From CBFGTV01 sp965652145 (GTDB lineage: Bacteria; Bacillota; Clostridia; Peptostreptococcales; Natronincolaceae): a stretch of DNA of 64,000 nucleotides. A program made the position numbers and the translations under genes. The stretch's first letter is position 1. Each line of letters opens with the position of its first letter. Below are positions 8,347-18,162 of this stretch, one piece after another. Where the stretch lies: contig CBFGTV010000010.1 of assembly GCA_965652145.1 (NCBI GenBank), positions 5,729-69,728 of the forward strand. Direction: 5' to 3'. The notes under the pieces were generated by a model that saw only the letters and a list, made by a program, of their open reading frames with translations, was not told the DNA's origin and ran no database searches.

Positions 8347-10476
8347 ATGAGAAGCCGGCTTTCAAAGAGAAAAATCATTGGATTAATCATTATTATACTG
8401 GTGGGACTGGTCGTTATTAGTGTTTCTATTTTTATGATCTATAACACCCATAAACAGTCAATTGTCAATCAGCAAAAAGAGCAAATTATCACCACCGCAG
8501 AAACCGCATCCAGAAGCCTGGGGGTCTTTTTTAAAGAAAGAGTAAAGACCATGGATTTATATTTTGACGGTGTGCTGAGTCATGTACAGGCTGCGGATGA
8601 CCTTTTAAATGAAATGCTTGCCCCTTATGAGGAAAGCGAAGCCCAGTATTTGCAGGAGGTCACCTTTTTATCTCCATCAGCCTTGACTCCAGGAGAAAAA
8701 CTACTGCTCACAGGTCAAACGAAAGCTGTATTGGGGGAGTATACCCTTGAAAAAGAAGGCTTCTTTGTGCTGAGCCTGTATAAGCCCCTTTATATTAATG
8801 AAGCACTGGTGGGATACGTAAAGGCAGGAATCAATTTAAACGCAGTATACGACGAAATTCTATACCCAATACAAATAGGCCAGCACGGCTATTGTACAGT
8901 TAAAGACAGAGCCGGAATCATTCTCATGCATGGCACTAAAAGTCAAATTGGTATTAATTCCAGAACAGACCGTAAGGCTAACTACCCTGACCTGGACCCT
9001 GTAGGAGTAGACCGATTAATAGAAAATCAGATTCGAGGAGAGTCAGGAAGTGATTTAGTATTGTCTTACTGGTGGGATCAGGTGGAATTGGGCAAGGTAG
9101 AAAAAATTATTGGCTACACCCCGGTTTATGTATTAAAGGATTTTTGGGTAGTGAGTGTCATAATGGATTATTCTGAAATCGAAGGGCCCCTGCAGCAAAC
9201 CCTGCGCATGAGTATATTGGTAGGTATCGTGTTGGTTCTTTTCTTTAGCTATGTGGTATTTTATATTACCAGGGAATTAAAAAATATACAACGGCTTCAG
9301 CTTGAATGGCACTATCAGGCGGAGCTGTATGAAGCTGCCCATCTGCTAAAGCAGCAGGAGGAAAAGGTGCAACAATATGATCGACTGCAAACCCTGGGTA
9401 TATTGACAGGAACCATTGCCCATGAATTTAATAATTTAATGACTCCTATTACCATTTACTGCGATCTCTTGATTCAAAAGCTAAATCACCTGCCGCAGGT
9501 TAAGGAAGACCTCAATGAAATAGCCATAGCGGCCATGCGGTGTGCTGATTTATCGAAGCAGCTGCTGGCCTATGGAAGAACAGAGGCGGTATCAGCCCCA
9601 ATAGATAACTGTGATGGCGCCATAGCAGCAAAAAACTCCATGAAAATGATTGAGAAGCTAACACCCCCAGAAATAGAACTTAGCTATAAAATTAGCCATG
9701 AGCCATTGATTATTTCGATAAGTCCCGGTGAATTAAATCAGATTCTGATCAATCTTTGTACCAATGCCTATCAGGCCATGAAGGGAAGGGGGGGCAAACT
9801 CAAGGTGACCTTCCTGAGGAATGGCAAGGGACAGGCCCAGCTCATCGTCAAAGATACAGGCTACGGAATGGATCAGGAAACCATGGACAACATGTACGAT
9901 GCATTTTTCACCACCAAGCCTTCCAATGAAGGAACCGGCCTTGGCTTATCAGTTGTTCATAGATTAGTGACAAAGCAGGGCGGAAGTATAAGGGCGGAAA
10001 GTACCCTAGGAGAAGGAACTACCTTTATCATTAACTTCCCCATTATTGAAGGCTCCTCCAGCGTCAATCTTAATAATCGTTCCTCTAATGACGAGATAAA
10101 AAATAAACCCTTAAGAATTCTAATTTTAGATGACAAGCCGGAGATCATTAAATCCCTTAAACGGGGGCTGGGGGTTACCAACTGGAAGATAGCAGGCTAT
10201 ACGAACCCTGGTCTGGCCTATGGCAAATATAAGGAGGAGCCTGAGGACTTCGATATTTTATTAACAGATGCAGCCATGCCAAATATGAACGGTTTTGAAT
10301 TTGCAAAGGTGATCAGGAGCATTAATCCTAAGGCAAAAATAATATTAATGACAGGTTATATAGACGAGGATCTGGAGGCATATCTAAGGCAGCGGGTTAT
10401 TGATTCATATATATTAAAGCCCATTACCATCAATGAACTCCTTGAAAGGGTTACGAAGCTAATGAACTCAAAATAG
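8347..10476 (+). CDS. hybrid sensor histidine kinase with Cache-type sensor and receiver domain
   Basis: A 709-residue membrane kinase. A transmembrane helix (about 10-32) leads to an extracytoplasmic sensor (about 35-285) resembling double-Cache domains, then a second helix (about 290-310). The histidine domain has His359 in IAHEFNN, followed by the ATPase domain (NLCTNAYQAM; DTGYGMD; TGLGLSVV) and a C-terminal receiver with phosphorylation site Asp641 (LLTDAAMPNMNG). Cache sensors usually bind small carboxylates or amino acids. ATG 8347 follows GGGGGA; the earlier ATG at 8335 overlaps that site. It lies between the response regulator and the secreted flavin reductase and may induce that enzyme. 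Confidence 0.88.
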   Translation: MRSRLSKRKIIGLIIIILVGLVVISVSIFMIYNTHKQSIVNQQKEQIITTAETASRSLGVFFKERVKTMDLYFDGVLSHVQAADDLLNEMLAPYEESEAQYLQEVTFLSPSALTPGEKLLLTGQTKAVLGEYTLEKEGFFVLSLYKPLYINEALVGYVKAGINLNAVYDEILYPIQIGQHGYCTVKDRAGIILMHGTKSQIGINSRTDRKANYPDLDPVGVDRLIENQIRGESGSDLVLSYWWDQVELGKVEKIIGYTPVYVLKDFWVVSVIMDYSEIEGPLQQTLRMSILVGIVLVLFFSYVVFYITRELKNIQRLQLEWHYQAELYEAAHLLKQQEEKVQQYDRLQTLGILTGTIAHEFNNLMTPITIYCDLLIQKLNHLPQVKEDLNEIAIAAMRCADLSKQLLAYGRTEAVSAPIDNCDGAIAAKNSMKMIEKLTPPEIELSYKISHEPLIISISPGELNQILINLCTNAYQAMKGRGGKLKVTFLRNGKGQAQLIVKDTGYGMDQETMDNMYDAFFTTKPSNEGTGLGLSVVHRLVTKQGGSIRAESTLGEGTTFIINFPIIEGSSSVNLNNRSSNDEIKNKPLRILILDDKPEIIKSLKRGLGVTNWKIAGYTNPGLAYGKYKEEPEDFDILLTDAAMPNMNGFEFAKVIRSINPKAKIILMTGYIDEDLEAYLRQRVIDSYILKPITINELLERVTKLMNSK

Positions 10477-10671
10477 CAGCGGCAGCATCATGTTTCCTAT
10501 TCAAAATATAATTCTGACAGGAAATTAAGAAATCAGTCAGAGAATAGCCAGATTTTTTCATTACAATTGTTTGTATATGACAATAATATATCAAACCAAT
10601 ACTTCAACCTGCAAACTGGCTCAGACACGCCCTAGTACAGCTGGATGAAGTATAGAGAAAAGGAGACAGCT

Positions 10672-12426
10672 ATGAAAAGAATACTGGCATTATTAATCAC
10701 CTTTCTATTAATTTTTTCATTGGCTGCCTGTGGAGGTCCAAAGGAGGCCATAACAGAGGGAGCCAAATTTAAAGCCGGAACCTATGAAGGAACGGCAAAG
10801 GGCTTTGGAGGCGAAATTGTTGCAACAGTCCAATTGTCAGAGGAAAAAATTGAGACAATCACGGTGGTAGGAGATCATGAAACACCGGGAATTGGATCAG
10901 TACCAATTGAAACGCTGCCAGCATTAATGCTGGAAAAACAAAGTGTTCAGGTCGATACCGTTACCAGTGCCACCGTTACCAGTCTGGCGGTGATTGAAGC
11001 CGTCACCAATGCTTTAAAGAGTGCAGGGGTTGATGTTGATTCTTTAACGCCCCTGGAGGTCGGTGAAGGGATTAAAAAGGAAGAGACCCTGGATGTCGAT
11101 GTCGTAGTGATTGGGGCCGGCGGAGCTGGTATGACAGCTGCCATTGAATTAAAAAATGCCGGGGCCAATGTTGTAATAGTGGAAAAAATGCCTATGGTGG
11201 GTGGAAATACCATTAAGGCCACTGGAGGAATGAATGCGGCAGAAACAGCCCTTCAAAAAGAATTAGGTGTAGAAGATACCGTTGAAACCTTTATTGAAGA
11301 TACCATGACCGGCGGTTATCAGGTGAATAATCGGGAACTGGTTACGATCATGGCCAAAAATTCTTCCGATGCCATTGATTGGCTGACTTCCATCGGTGCG
11401 CCGCTGCCAGAGCTATCCTTTTCAGGGGGAGCCACCAACAAACGAATTCACCGTCCTGCAGAGGGAGCCGGAGTAGGGGCTTACCTAGTAGAGAAATTCT
11501 CAGATAACCTGGATGCTTTGGGAATTGAAGTCTTACTAAATACTACAGCAACAGAAATACTGATGGAAAACGGCAAAGCAGTGGGAATAAAGGCAGAGGG
11601 TAAGGATGCCAATTACACCATTAACGCCAAGTCAGTTATTTTGACAACAGGAGGCTTCGGAGCCAACGAGGATCTATACACTAAGTACAAGCCAGAATTA
11701 AAGGGCTATGTAACCACAAACACGCCAGGTGCTACGGGAGACGGCATTGTTATGGCAGAGGCAGTGGGGGCCAATCTGGTGGATATTGGAGAAATACAAA
11801 CCCATCCCACTGTAGAGCAGACTACCAGTATAATGATTACAGAGTCTGTTCGGGGCGGCGGAGCCATTTTGGTGAATCAAGAGGGTAAGCGATTTATTGA
11901 CGAATTAAAGACCCGTGACGTGGTTTCCAAGGCAATTGTTGAACAGGAAGGAAACTACGCATACATCATATTTGACCAACTGTTAAGGGATAACCTAAGT
12001 GCCATAGAAAAATATGTTGAAAATAATATTACCCAACAGGCAGATTCCATTGAGGAATTGGCTGCACTAATCAATGTTAATCCGGCCACACTGTCTGAAA
12101 CCTTGAATACCTGGAATGAAGCTGTAGCAGCCCAAAAGGATGCCGAATTCGGAAGAAGCACCGGTATGGAAAATAATATTACCCAAGGGCCCTATTATGC
12201 AATCAAAGTAGCTCCTGGGGTACACCATACCATGGGCGGAGTAGAAATTAACACCAGGGCAGAGGTAATCTCCACCACAGGAGATGTAATACCCGGCCTG
12301 TTTGCAGCAGGTGAAGTAACCGGAGGCATCCATGGTGCCAATCGAATTGGCGGTAATGCTGTGGCCGATATCGTAGTCTTTGGTCGAATTGCAGCAGCAT
12401 CTGCCCTTGAATACCTTAACCAATAA
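10672..12426 (+). CDS. secreted FMN/FAD fumarate-reductase-like lipoprotein
   Basis: A 584-residue extracytoplasmic flavoenzyme. A lipoprotein signal peptide ends at LAAC (Cys20). The FMN-binding domain (about 30-120) carries the flavinylation motif DTVTSAT, where ApbE would attach FMN to Thr101. The FAD_binding_2/fumarate reductase domain starts at VVVIGAGGAGMTAA (GxGxxG at 148-153) and ends with AGEVTGGIHGANRIGGNAV. Relatives reduce fumarate, urocanate, methacrylate or similar enoates as terminal acceptors. Electrons probably come from membrane flavoproteins. The start follows AAAGGAG; an upstream ATG at 10645 would put charged residues before the signal peptide. Substrate unknown. Confidence 0.88.
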   Translation: MKRILALLITFLLIFSLAACGGPKEAITEGAKFKAGTYEGTAKGFGGEIVATVQLSEEKIETITVVGDHETPGIGSVPIETLPALMLEKQSVQVDTVTSATVTSLAVIEAVTNALKSAGVDVDSLTPLEVGEGIKKEETLDVDVVVIGAGGAGMTAAIELKNAGANVVIVEKMPMVGGNTIKATGGMNAAETALQKELGVEDTVETFIEDTMTGGYQVNNRELVTIMAKNSSDAIDWLTSIGAPLPELSFSGGATNKRIHRPAEGAGVGAYLVEKFSDNLDALGIEVLLNTTATEILMENGKAVGIKAEGKDANYTINAKSVILTTGGFGANEDLYTKYKPELKGYVTTNTPGATGDGIVMAEAVGANLVDIGEIQTHPTVEQTTSIMITESVRGGGAILVNQEGKRFIDELKTRDVVSKAIVEQEGNYAYIIFDQLLRDNLSAIEKYVENNITQQADSIEELAALINVNPATLSETLNTWNEAVAAQKDAEFGRSTGMENNITQGPYYAIKVAPGVHHTMGGVEINTRAEVISTTGDVIPGLFAAGEVTGGIHGANRIGGNAVADIVVFGRIAAASALEYLNQ

Positions 12427-12449
12427 ACAATTAAATTGAATTCTCTTGA

Positions 12450-12487
12450 AAAGCCTCTTTGAGTGAAAGCCAAGGAGGCTTTTTTTC
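12450..12487 (+). terminator. intrinsic terminator of the flavin reductase gene
   Basis: AAAGCCTC (12450-12457) pairs with GAGGCTTT (12475-12482), extended inside by TTG/CAA, and is followed by a T-run. Confidence 0.88.
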
Positions 12488-12632
12488 TTTGAAAATTATT
12501 ATTCCAAAAATACTAATAGGAATCATAGCATAATGATTTAAAACATAGGTAATTATGGGGAAGGAGTCAGCTTTAGTAAATTCAAAATGGCCATTTGAAA
12601 ATACTTATAAAATAAAAGGGAGGTTAGAAGTA

Positions 12633-15188
12633 ATGAGATTAGAAAAGCTGCGAATCGAATATCAGCAAAACCCGTTGGGAATAGATTGTAAAAAACCAAG
12701 ATTTTCATGGCAAATTAAATCTGAGAAAAATAATACCAAGCAGGTGGCCTATCAAATTATTGTAAAGGAAGGCGAAACAGTCGTTTGGAATACCAATCAG
12801 ATTAATGGTGATACCTCAATACATATCCCTTACTCAGGTGAGCCTTTAAAACCAATGACAGAATACAAAGTAGTTGTTGATGTATGGGATAACCATCAAG
12901 AAAAGGGGCATATAGAGGGAAAATTTGAAACGGGCAAAATATCAGGTGGCAATTTTACAGCAGACTGGATTACCCATACCCTGGGTAATATTGATGCCTG
13001 CCCAATTTTTGTAAAGGCATTTAAAGTAGAAAAACCCATTGAATCAGCTAGAATTTATGCCACCGCCCTGGGGCTTTATGAGCTTCAGCTAAATGGCCAG
13101 CGGGTAGGGGATTTCTACTTTACACCAGGATGGACCAGCTACCATCATAGACTACAGTATCAGACATATGATATTACCAATATGATCATGAAAAGCAATG
13201 TTTTAAAGATGACAGTGGCTAACGGCTGGTATAAGGGGAGATTTGGATTCGAGAACAAATCGAATCATTATGGAGATAAGGTAGCTGCCTTAGCGGAAGT
13301 AAGAATAAAATATAAAGATGGTAATGAGGATATTATTGGAACAGACACAACATGGAAGTGCATAACCGGGGTCATTAGGTACAGCGAGATATATAACGGT
13401 GAAGTAATTGATTCAAATTTTATTGATACAGAGCTTAAACCGACAGAAACATATAACTATAAAAAGGAGGTCCTTGTAGGGCAGGAAAGCGAGCCCGTAA
13501 GAATAACCAAAAGACTTAAACCAATCGGCCTAATTAAAACTCCTAAAAATGAAATTGTGCTGGACTTTGGACAAAACATGGCCGGCATTGTGGAGGTAAA
13601 GGTAAATTGTAAAAAGGGTAATAAGATAATCATAAGGCATGGGGAAGTTTTAGACAAAGACGGCAATTTTTATACAGAGAATTTACGGGGTGCTAAGGCG
13701 ACAGAAGTATATGTTTGTAAGGGCGGAGAAGAGGTTTTTCTGCCGCACTTTACATTCCATGGATTCCGCTACATTTTGGTGGAAGGTCTGGGAGAATCCC
13801 TTAACCTTGATAACTTTACTGCCTGCGTATTACATACGGATATGGAAATAACAGGAGGTTTTGAATGTTCAAATCAATTCATCAACAGATTGCAGCAAAA
13901 TATTGAATGGGGGCAAAGAAGTAATTTTCTTGACATACCCACCGATTGTCCCCAAAGAGATGAACGCTTGGGGTGGACAGGAGACGCACAGATCTTTGCA
14001 CGAACAGCTGCATATAATATGAATGTTGCCCTGTTCTTTTCAAAATGGCTTAGGGATTTAGGGGCAGATCAAACAAAGGAGTTCGGTGTACCTTCCATTG
14101 TGCCCAATATTATGGGGAAGCATGAAGGGGCAGCTGGATGGGGAGATGCTGCTACAATTATCCCCTGGACAATGTATCAGGTGTATGGAGATCTAAAATT
14201 CTTAGAGGATCAGTACGAGAGCATGAAGGGCTGGGTTGATTATATTCAATCCAGGTCAGAAGGCTATTTATGGCAGACAGGATTCCAGTATGGAGACTGG
14301 TTAGGACTCGATAAAGAGGAAGGGAGTAACAGAACAGGGGCAACGGACATATACCTGGTAGCTTCTGCCTTTTACGCCTATTCAACAGAGATTGTATTTA
14401 AAGCGGCAAAATTGCTTGGAAAGGAAGGGGATTATAAAAAGTATTACGAGCTGTACAATAATATTTTAAATGCCTTTAATGATGAATACATTACGAAAAC
14501 AGGTCGTTTAGTGAGTGAGACACAGACAGCCTGTGTCCTAGCCTTATATTTTAACCTGGCTAAAAAGGAATACAGAAACAGAATCATTACATCCTTAAAA
14601 AATAACCTAGCTGACCATAAAAATCACCTTGTTACCGGTTTCATAGGCACATCCTATTTGTGTCATACATTATCAGAAAATGGCCTTCATGAAATAGCGG
14701 GAGAGCTGCTTCTTAAGGATGACTATCCATCGTGGCTATATGCAGTAAAGAAAGGCGCCACAACCATATGGGAACGATGGAATTCCATGCTGCCCGATGG
14801 TAGCTTTGAAGAATCGGGTATGAATTCCTTTAACCATTATGCATATGGTGTCATAGGTGACTGGTTATATCAAAGGGTTGCAGGAATTCAGCTGCTAGAT
14901 GTTGGATACAAGAGAATAAGAATAGCGCCGACCTTTATAAAGGGCCTTACTTCTGCCAAGGGAACCCTGGAAACAATGTATGGACTCATCAGTGTTTCTT
15001 GGGAATGTTGCAATGGAAAAATTACAATTGATATTATAATTCCGCCAAATACAACCGCAGAAATAGTCCTTCCAGAAAAGGCAAGGCCCTTAGAGGTAGG
15101 CTCAGGCCGCTATCACTTCAAATATAATACAACCACAAATCTTGAAATGGATAATTGCTCAAAGGGATCAGCCCAGGAGAACGACTAG
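12633..15188 (+). CDS. alpha-L-rhamnosidase, GH78
   Basis: An 851-residue glycoside hydrolase that releases L-rhamnose from rhamnosides. It shows the GH78 architecture: N-terminal beta domains (about 1-330), the (alpha/alpha)6 barrel (about 335-740) and a C-terminal beta domain. Catalytic-region signatures are DCPQRDERLGWTGDAQ and GATTIWERWNS. There is no signal peptide, so it acts inside the cell on imported rhamnosides. The start at 12633 follows GGGAGG; the frame runs back to 12555 but that ATG has no good site. It stands alone: no rhamnose transporter or rha genes are nearby, which is odd for a catabolic enzyme. Confidence 0.92.
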   Translation: MRLEKLRIEYQQNPLGIDCKKPRFSWQIKSEKNNTKQVAYQIIVKEGETVVWNTNQINGDTSIHIPYSGEPLKPMTEYKVVVDVWDNHQEKGHIEGKFETGKISGGNFTADWITHTLGNIDACPIFVKAFKVEKPIESARIYATALGLYELQLNGQRVGDFYFTPGWTSYHHRLQYQTYDITNMIMKSNVLKMTVANGWYKGRFGFENKSNHYGDKVAALAEVRIKYKDGNEDIIGTDTTWKCITGVIRYSEIYNGEVIDSNFIDTELKPTETYNYKKEVLVGQESEPVRITKRLKPIGLIKTPKNEIVLDFGQNMAGIVEVKVNCKKGNKIIIRHGEVLDKDGNFYTENLRGAKATEVYVCKGGEEVFLPHFTFHGFRYILVEGLGESLNLDNFTACVLHTDMEITGGFECSNQFINRLQQNIEWGQRSNFLDIPTDCPQRDERLGWTGDAQIFARTAAYNMNVALFFSKWLRDLGADQTKEFGVPSIVPNIMGKHEGAAGWGDAATIIPWTMYQVYGDLKFLEDQYESMKGWVDYIQSRSEGYLWQTGFQYGDWLGLDKEEGSNRTGATDIYLVASAFYAYSTEIVFKAAKLLGKEGDYKKYYELYNNILNAFNDEYITKTGRLVSETQTACVLALYFNLAKKEYRNRIITSLKNNLADHKNHLVTGFIGTSYLCHTLSENGLHEIAGELLLKDDYPSWLYAVKKGATTIWERWNSMLPDGSFEESGMNSFNHYAYGVIGDWLYQRVAGIQLLDVGYKRIRIAPTFIKGLTSAKGTLETMYGLISVSWECCNGKITIDIIIPPNTTAEIVLPEKARPLEVGSGRYHFKYNTTTNLEMDNCSKGSAQEND

Positions 15189-15272
15189 ATGATCTATTAC
15201 AGCTGATATCAATATCCATTGACGATAAATTCCATATGTTATATGATATAGATGAAAAATAAAAAGAAAGTA

Positions 15273-15423
15273 ATAGGTGCCTCTTTTGAGGAGAATAGGG
15301 AATGAAGTGTAAATCTTCAACGGACCCACCACTGTGATGGGGAGCTTTACTGAAAAACGCCACCGGATATTTATCTGGGAAGGCTCAGTGAGCAAAGAAC
15401 CAGAGTCAGGAGACCTGCCTATA
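15273..15423 (+). promoter_or_regulatory. cobalamin riboswitch upstream of cobT
   Basis: The leader has the class hallmarks in order: GGTGCC near the 5' side, GGGAATGAAGTG, ACCACTGTGA, CGCCACCGG, and the B12 box ending in GGAGACCTGCC at about 15408-15418. These form the multi-arm core of adenosyl- or methylcobalamin riboswitches. A terminator hairpin lies 25 bases downstream, so control is probably by transcription termination when cobalamin is plentiful. Confidence 0.93.
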
Positions 15424-15448
15424 TACTTTATGAAACGTGGATGATGGA

Positions 15449-15497
15449 AAAGTCTACAGTTTATTGTGATTTCAATAAGCTGTAGACTTTTATTTTT
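15449..15497 (+). terminator. riboswitch-controlled terminator before cobT
   Basis: AAAGTCTACAG (15449-15459) and CTGTAGACTTT (15480-15490) form an 11-bp stem with a 20-nt loop, followed by TATTTTTT. It sits between the cobalamin aptamer and cobT, where it acts as the expression platform. Confidence 0.9.
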
Positions 15498-15578
15498 TAA
15501 ATTGATAGAAAAGTTCTCACTTATAATAATTAAATTAAAGAGAACTCCATATAAAATTTCAACAAGGGAGAGGATTTT

Positions 15579-16628
15579 ATGAATCTATTGCAAAAGACCA
15601 TTAGTATGATTGAATCGCTGGACAAAGAAATGATGGAAAAGGCTAGAACAAGGGTGGACAACCTAATTAAACCGCCAAAGAGCCTGGGGCGATTGGAGGA
15701 TTTAGCGGTGCAGCTGGCAGGTATTACCAGAAATATCCACCCTGTAGTGGATAACAAAGCAATTATCGTAATGGCAGCGGATCATGGGGTGTATGAAGAA
15801 GGGGTGGCTGGTAATCCCCAGGTAATTACAGCTATACAAACGATAAACTTTACCAAAGGAGTTACTGGCGTATGTGCCTTGGGAAAGGCTTCAGGGGCCA
15901 AAATAGTTGCCGTAGATGTAGGGGTAAAGGCAGATCTGGAACCAAACCGTGGTTTAATTGCGAGAAAAATAAAATATGGAACAGATAATATGACCAAGGG
16001 GCCTGCCATGACCCGGAAAGAAGCCATAAAATCCTTGGAAGTGGGAATTGAAATCGCTACTGATGAAATTAAAAAAGGAGTTAATCTATTGGGAACCGGT
16101 GAAATGGGCATCGGTAATACTACTGCCAGCACTGCAATTGTAGCAGTCTTTGGAGGAATTAACCCTACCGAGATTACAGGAAGAGGATCTGGAACTGGTG
16201 AAGGTGGAGTTGAGCACAAGGCCAAAGTAATAGAAAAGGCCATTGCTTTAAACCGACCTGATCCATCGGATGGTATTGATGTACTGGCTAAGGTTGGCGG
16301 TCTTGAAATTGGAGGAATGGCGGGGGTCATGCTGGCAGCAGCGGCCAATAGAATACCGGTTGTGGTGGATGGTTATATCTCAAGTGCAGCAGCACTAATA
16401 GCCACAGCAATTGCCCCAAAAGTAAAGGACTATTTGATACCATCCCATGCATCAGCAGAAATAGGTGGTAAAAAAGCCTCCCAGTTATTAGGTCTTCAGC
16501 CGATGATCTACATGGATTTATGTTTGGGAGAAGGCTCCGGGGCGGCCCTGGTCTTTCCAATTATTGAAGGAGCATGTCACATGATTAATCATATGGTTAC
16601 CTTTAAAGAAGGCATTGGAGAAATATAG
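15579..16628 (+). CDS. cobT: nicotinate-nucleotide--dimethylbenzimidazole phosphoribosyltransferase
   Basis: A 349-residue cytoplasmic enzyme that transfers phosphoribose from nicotinate mononucleotide to dimethylbenzimidazole, giving alpha-ribazole phosphate for the lower loop of cobalamin. Family motifs include KPPKSLGRLEDLA near the start, MAADHGVYEEGV, GTGEMGIGNTT, and the catalytic Glu318 in LGEGSGAAL. Length matches CobT. It is a single-gene unit under the cobalamin riboswitch; the other assembly genes (cobS, cobU, cobC) are not in the window. The start follows AAGGGAGAGG. Confidence 0.95.
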   Translation: MNLLQKTISMIESLDKEMMEKARTRVDNLIKPPKSLGRLEDLAVQLAGITRNIHPVVDNKAIIVMAADHGVYEEGVAGNPQVITAIQTINFTKGVTGVCALGKASGAKIVAVDVGVKADLEPNRGLIARKIKYGTDNMTKGPAMTRKEAIKSLEVGIEIATDEIKKGVNLLGTGEMGIGNTTASTAIVAVFGGINPTEITGRGSGTGEGGVEHKAKVIEKAIALNRPDPSDGIDVLAKVGGLEIGGMAGVMLAAAANRIPVVVDGYISSAAALIATAIAPKVKDYLIPSHASAEIGGKKASQLLGLQPMIYMDLCLGEGSGAALVFPIIEGACHMINHMVTFKEGIGEI

Positions 16629-17082
16629 AATTACTACAGTTTAAAAATGTTAAAACAGCAATACCTTTAAGTCATATAGCCTCAATATACTATGGGGTTT
16701 TCAATGACCAATGCCATTTCACTTAAGCTTCCATGACTTCTACACTATGCTGAAAGTTATAGCATGGTAGATTGTTATTCCGGCGGAAAGATATATTGAG
16801 GAGCTGGTAAGGGTTGAAATACACTGGAATTTATTAACCATAAATGAAAATTTCACGTGTTTTCACATAATAAGGTTGTTAAATAATAATCAATAAAACC
16901 ATCAAATATAGCTGAATCTAAAAATGTTGAGCGTACAATAGACTTTCTCATGACTAGATATGCTGGTGAAATTTAATAAATTGTAACATTAAAATTGCCT
17001 AAAGTATTAATAAATTCTGCATATTGCAACAAATACAATACTGTGCTATGATTGTTTTTATAATAACTAAGGAGGAAACCAG
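16629..17082 (+). other. intergenic region with promoter for the secreted repeat protein
   Basis: Most of this 454-bp stretch shows no gene. A short open frame near 16765-16870 reads IPAERYIEELVRVEIHW and might be a decayed gene end, but I cannot name it. The right end holds a good extended -10 promoter: TTGCAA (17024-17029), 17-bp spacer, TGC then TATGAT (17047-17052). No terminator for cobT is apparent. Confidence 0.5.
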
Positions 17083-18036
17083 ATGCGTACAAAATCGGCT
17101 TTGAAAATGTTAGTGGCAACCCTAATAATTGCCAGTCTTTCAGTGTTTTCCGTAAATGCAGCACAGGAAGAAGTTGTTGATTGGGGAGATAGTAATTATC
17201 AAATTGTTGTGCCCGGATTCATTGAGGGAAGAAATGTGACTGTAGATGACGTAACGATTCATGCAATTGTTGTAGAAAAACCAGTGAAGAAAAGTAACGG
17301 TATGTATGATTTCTTTGAAATTGTAACGACTGATTCAAATGCTGTTACGGTCACTTCATCTGTGGGAACCATGGATGATGATTTAGGTGATTTCATGGGT
17401 GATTTAAAGAATGGTCGGATTATGTACAGCCCAACCTTGTATGCAGATTTCGAAGAAATATCAGATCAGCCACTATATTTGGGTTTTTCTTTCCGTGATG
17501 AAGATTTCAATATAATATATGAATTCCCAGTTTGGTTTGTATTTGAAGAGGGAGAGATTACTACTCCAGATCAAACACTAGCCCCAACTTCGGCCCCAGT
17601 TGAGGAAGTAACCGCTCAGCTTGCATCCTCTAAGGTAATTGTTGATAATCAACAAGTCTCCTTTGAAGCGTACACGATTGATGGGTACAACTACTTCAAG
17701 CTTCGGGATTTAGCCATGGCGGTTTCAGGCTCTGAAAAGCAGTTTGAAGTTACCTGGGATAGTGAAAGAAAGGCCATCAACCTTGTATCCAAAGAAGCAT
17801 ATACACCTATTGGAGATGAATTAACTGCAGGAACAGGAGCTGCTTCAGTTAAGGGAATTGCCAATCAGTCGAAGATCTATGTAGATGGAGAAGAGATCGA
17901 ACTAGAAGCTTATACTATTAACGGAAATAACTATTTCAAGCTGAGAGATGTAGCGTCTGTATTTGATTTTGGTGTTACCTGGGATGGAGCTCAAAATCAA
18001 ATCGTAATTGATACTGCTGCTGGTTATACAGAATAA
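17083..18036 (+). CDS. secreted protein with two copper-amine-oxidase-like (stalk) repeats
   Basis: A 317-residue exported protein. The signal peptide (about 1-26) ends near VNAAQEE. Residues about 30-160 form a domain I do not recognise. A Pro/Thr/Ala linker (about 165-185) leads to two related repeats: IVDNQQVSFEAYTIDGYNYFK, then LRDLAMA, near 190, and IYVDGEEIELEAYTINGNNYF, then KLRDVA, near 265. These match the copper amine oxidase N-terminal-like or stalk domains common in clostridial surface proteins, probably structural or wall-associated. It has its own promoter and AAGGAGG site. Possible short palindromes follow, but no classic terminator. Confidence 0.75.
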   Translation: MRTKSALKMLVATLIIASLSVFSVNAAQEEVVDWGDSNYQIVVPGFIEGRNVTVDDVTIHAIVVEKPVKKSNGMYDFFEIVTTDSNAVTVTSSVGTMDDDLGDFMGDLKNGRIMYSPTLYADFEEISDQPLYLGFSFRDEDFNIIYEFPVWFVFEEGEITTPDQTLAPTSAPVEEVTAQLASSKVIVDNQQVSFEAYTIDGYNYFKLRDLAMAVSGSEKQFEVTWDSERKAINLVSKEAYTPIGDELTAGTGAASVKGIANQSKIYVDGEEIELEAYTINGNNYFKLRDVASVFDFGVTWDGAQNQIVIDTAAGYTE

Positions 18037-18162
18037 TAGAATAACCAAGAGGGGGTCCCCAAACTATAAGTATTACTTGTAGAAGAGGAGGCCTCCTTTT
18101 CAGTTTATCAATTTATGTGGTACTATACCTAAAATAATAAAAAGAAGCAGGGGGTTGGAATA

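Noticed and set aside
15118..15395. Minus-strand frames of 75-81 codons between rhamnosidase and cobT
   Set aside because: They lie over the cobalamin riboswitch and the rhamnosidase end; shadows without binding sites.
16765..16870. Coding-like frame IPAERYIEELVRVEIHW
   Set aside because: No start or site and no family; too short to call a pseudogene.
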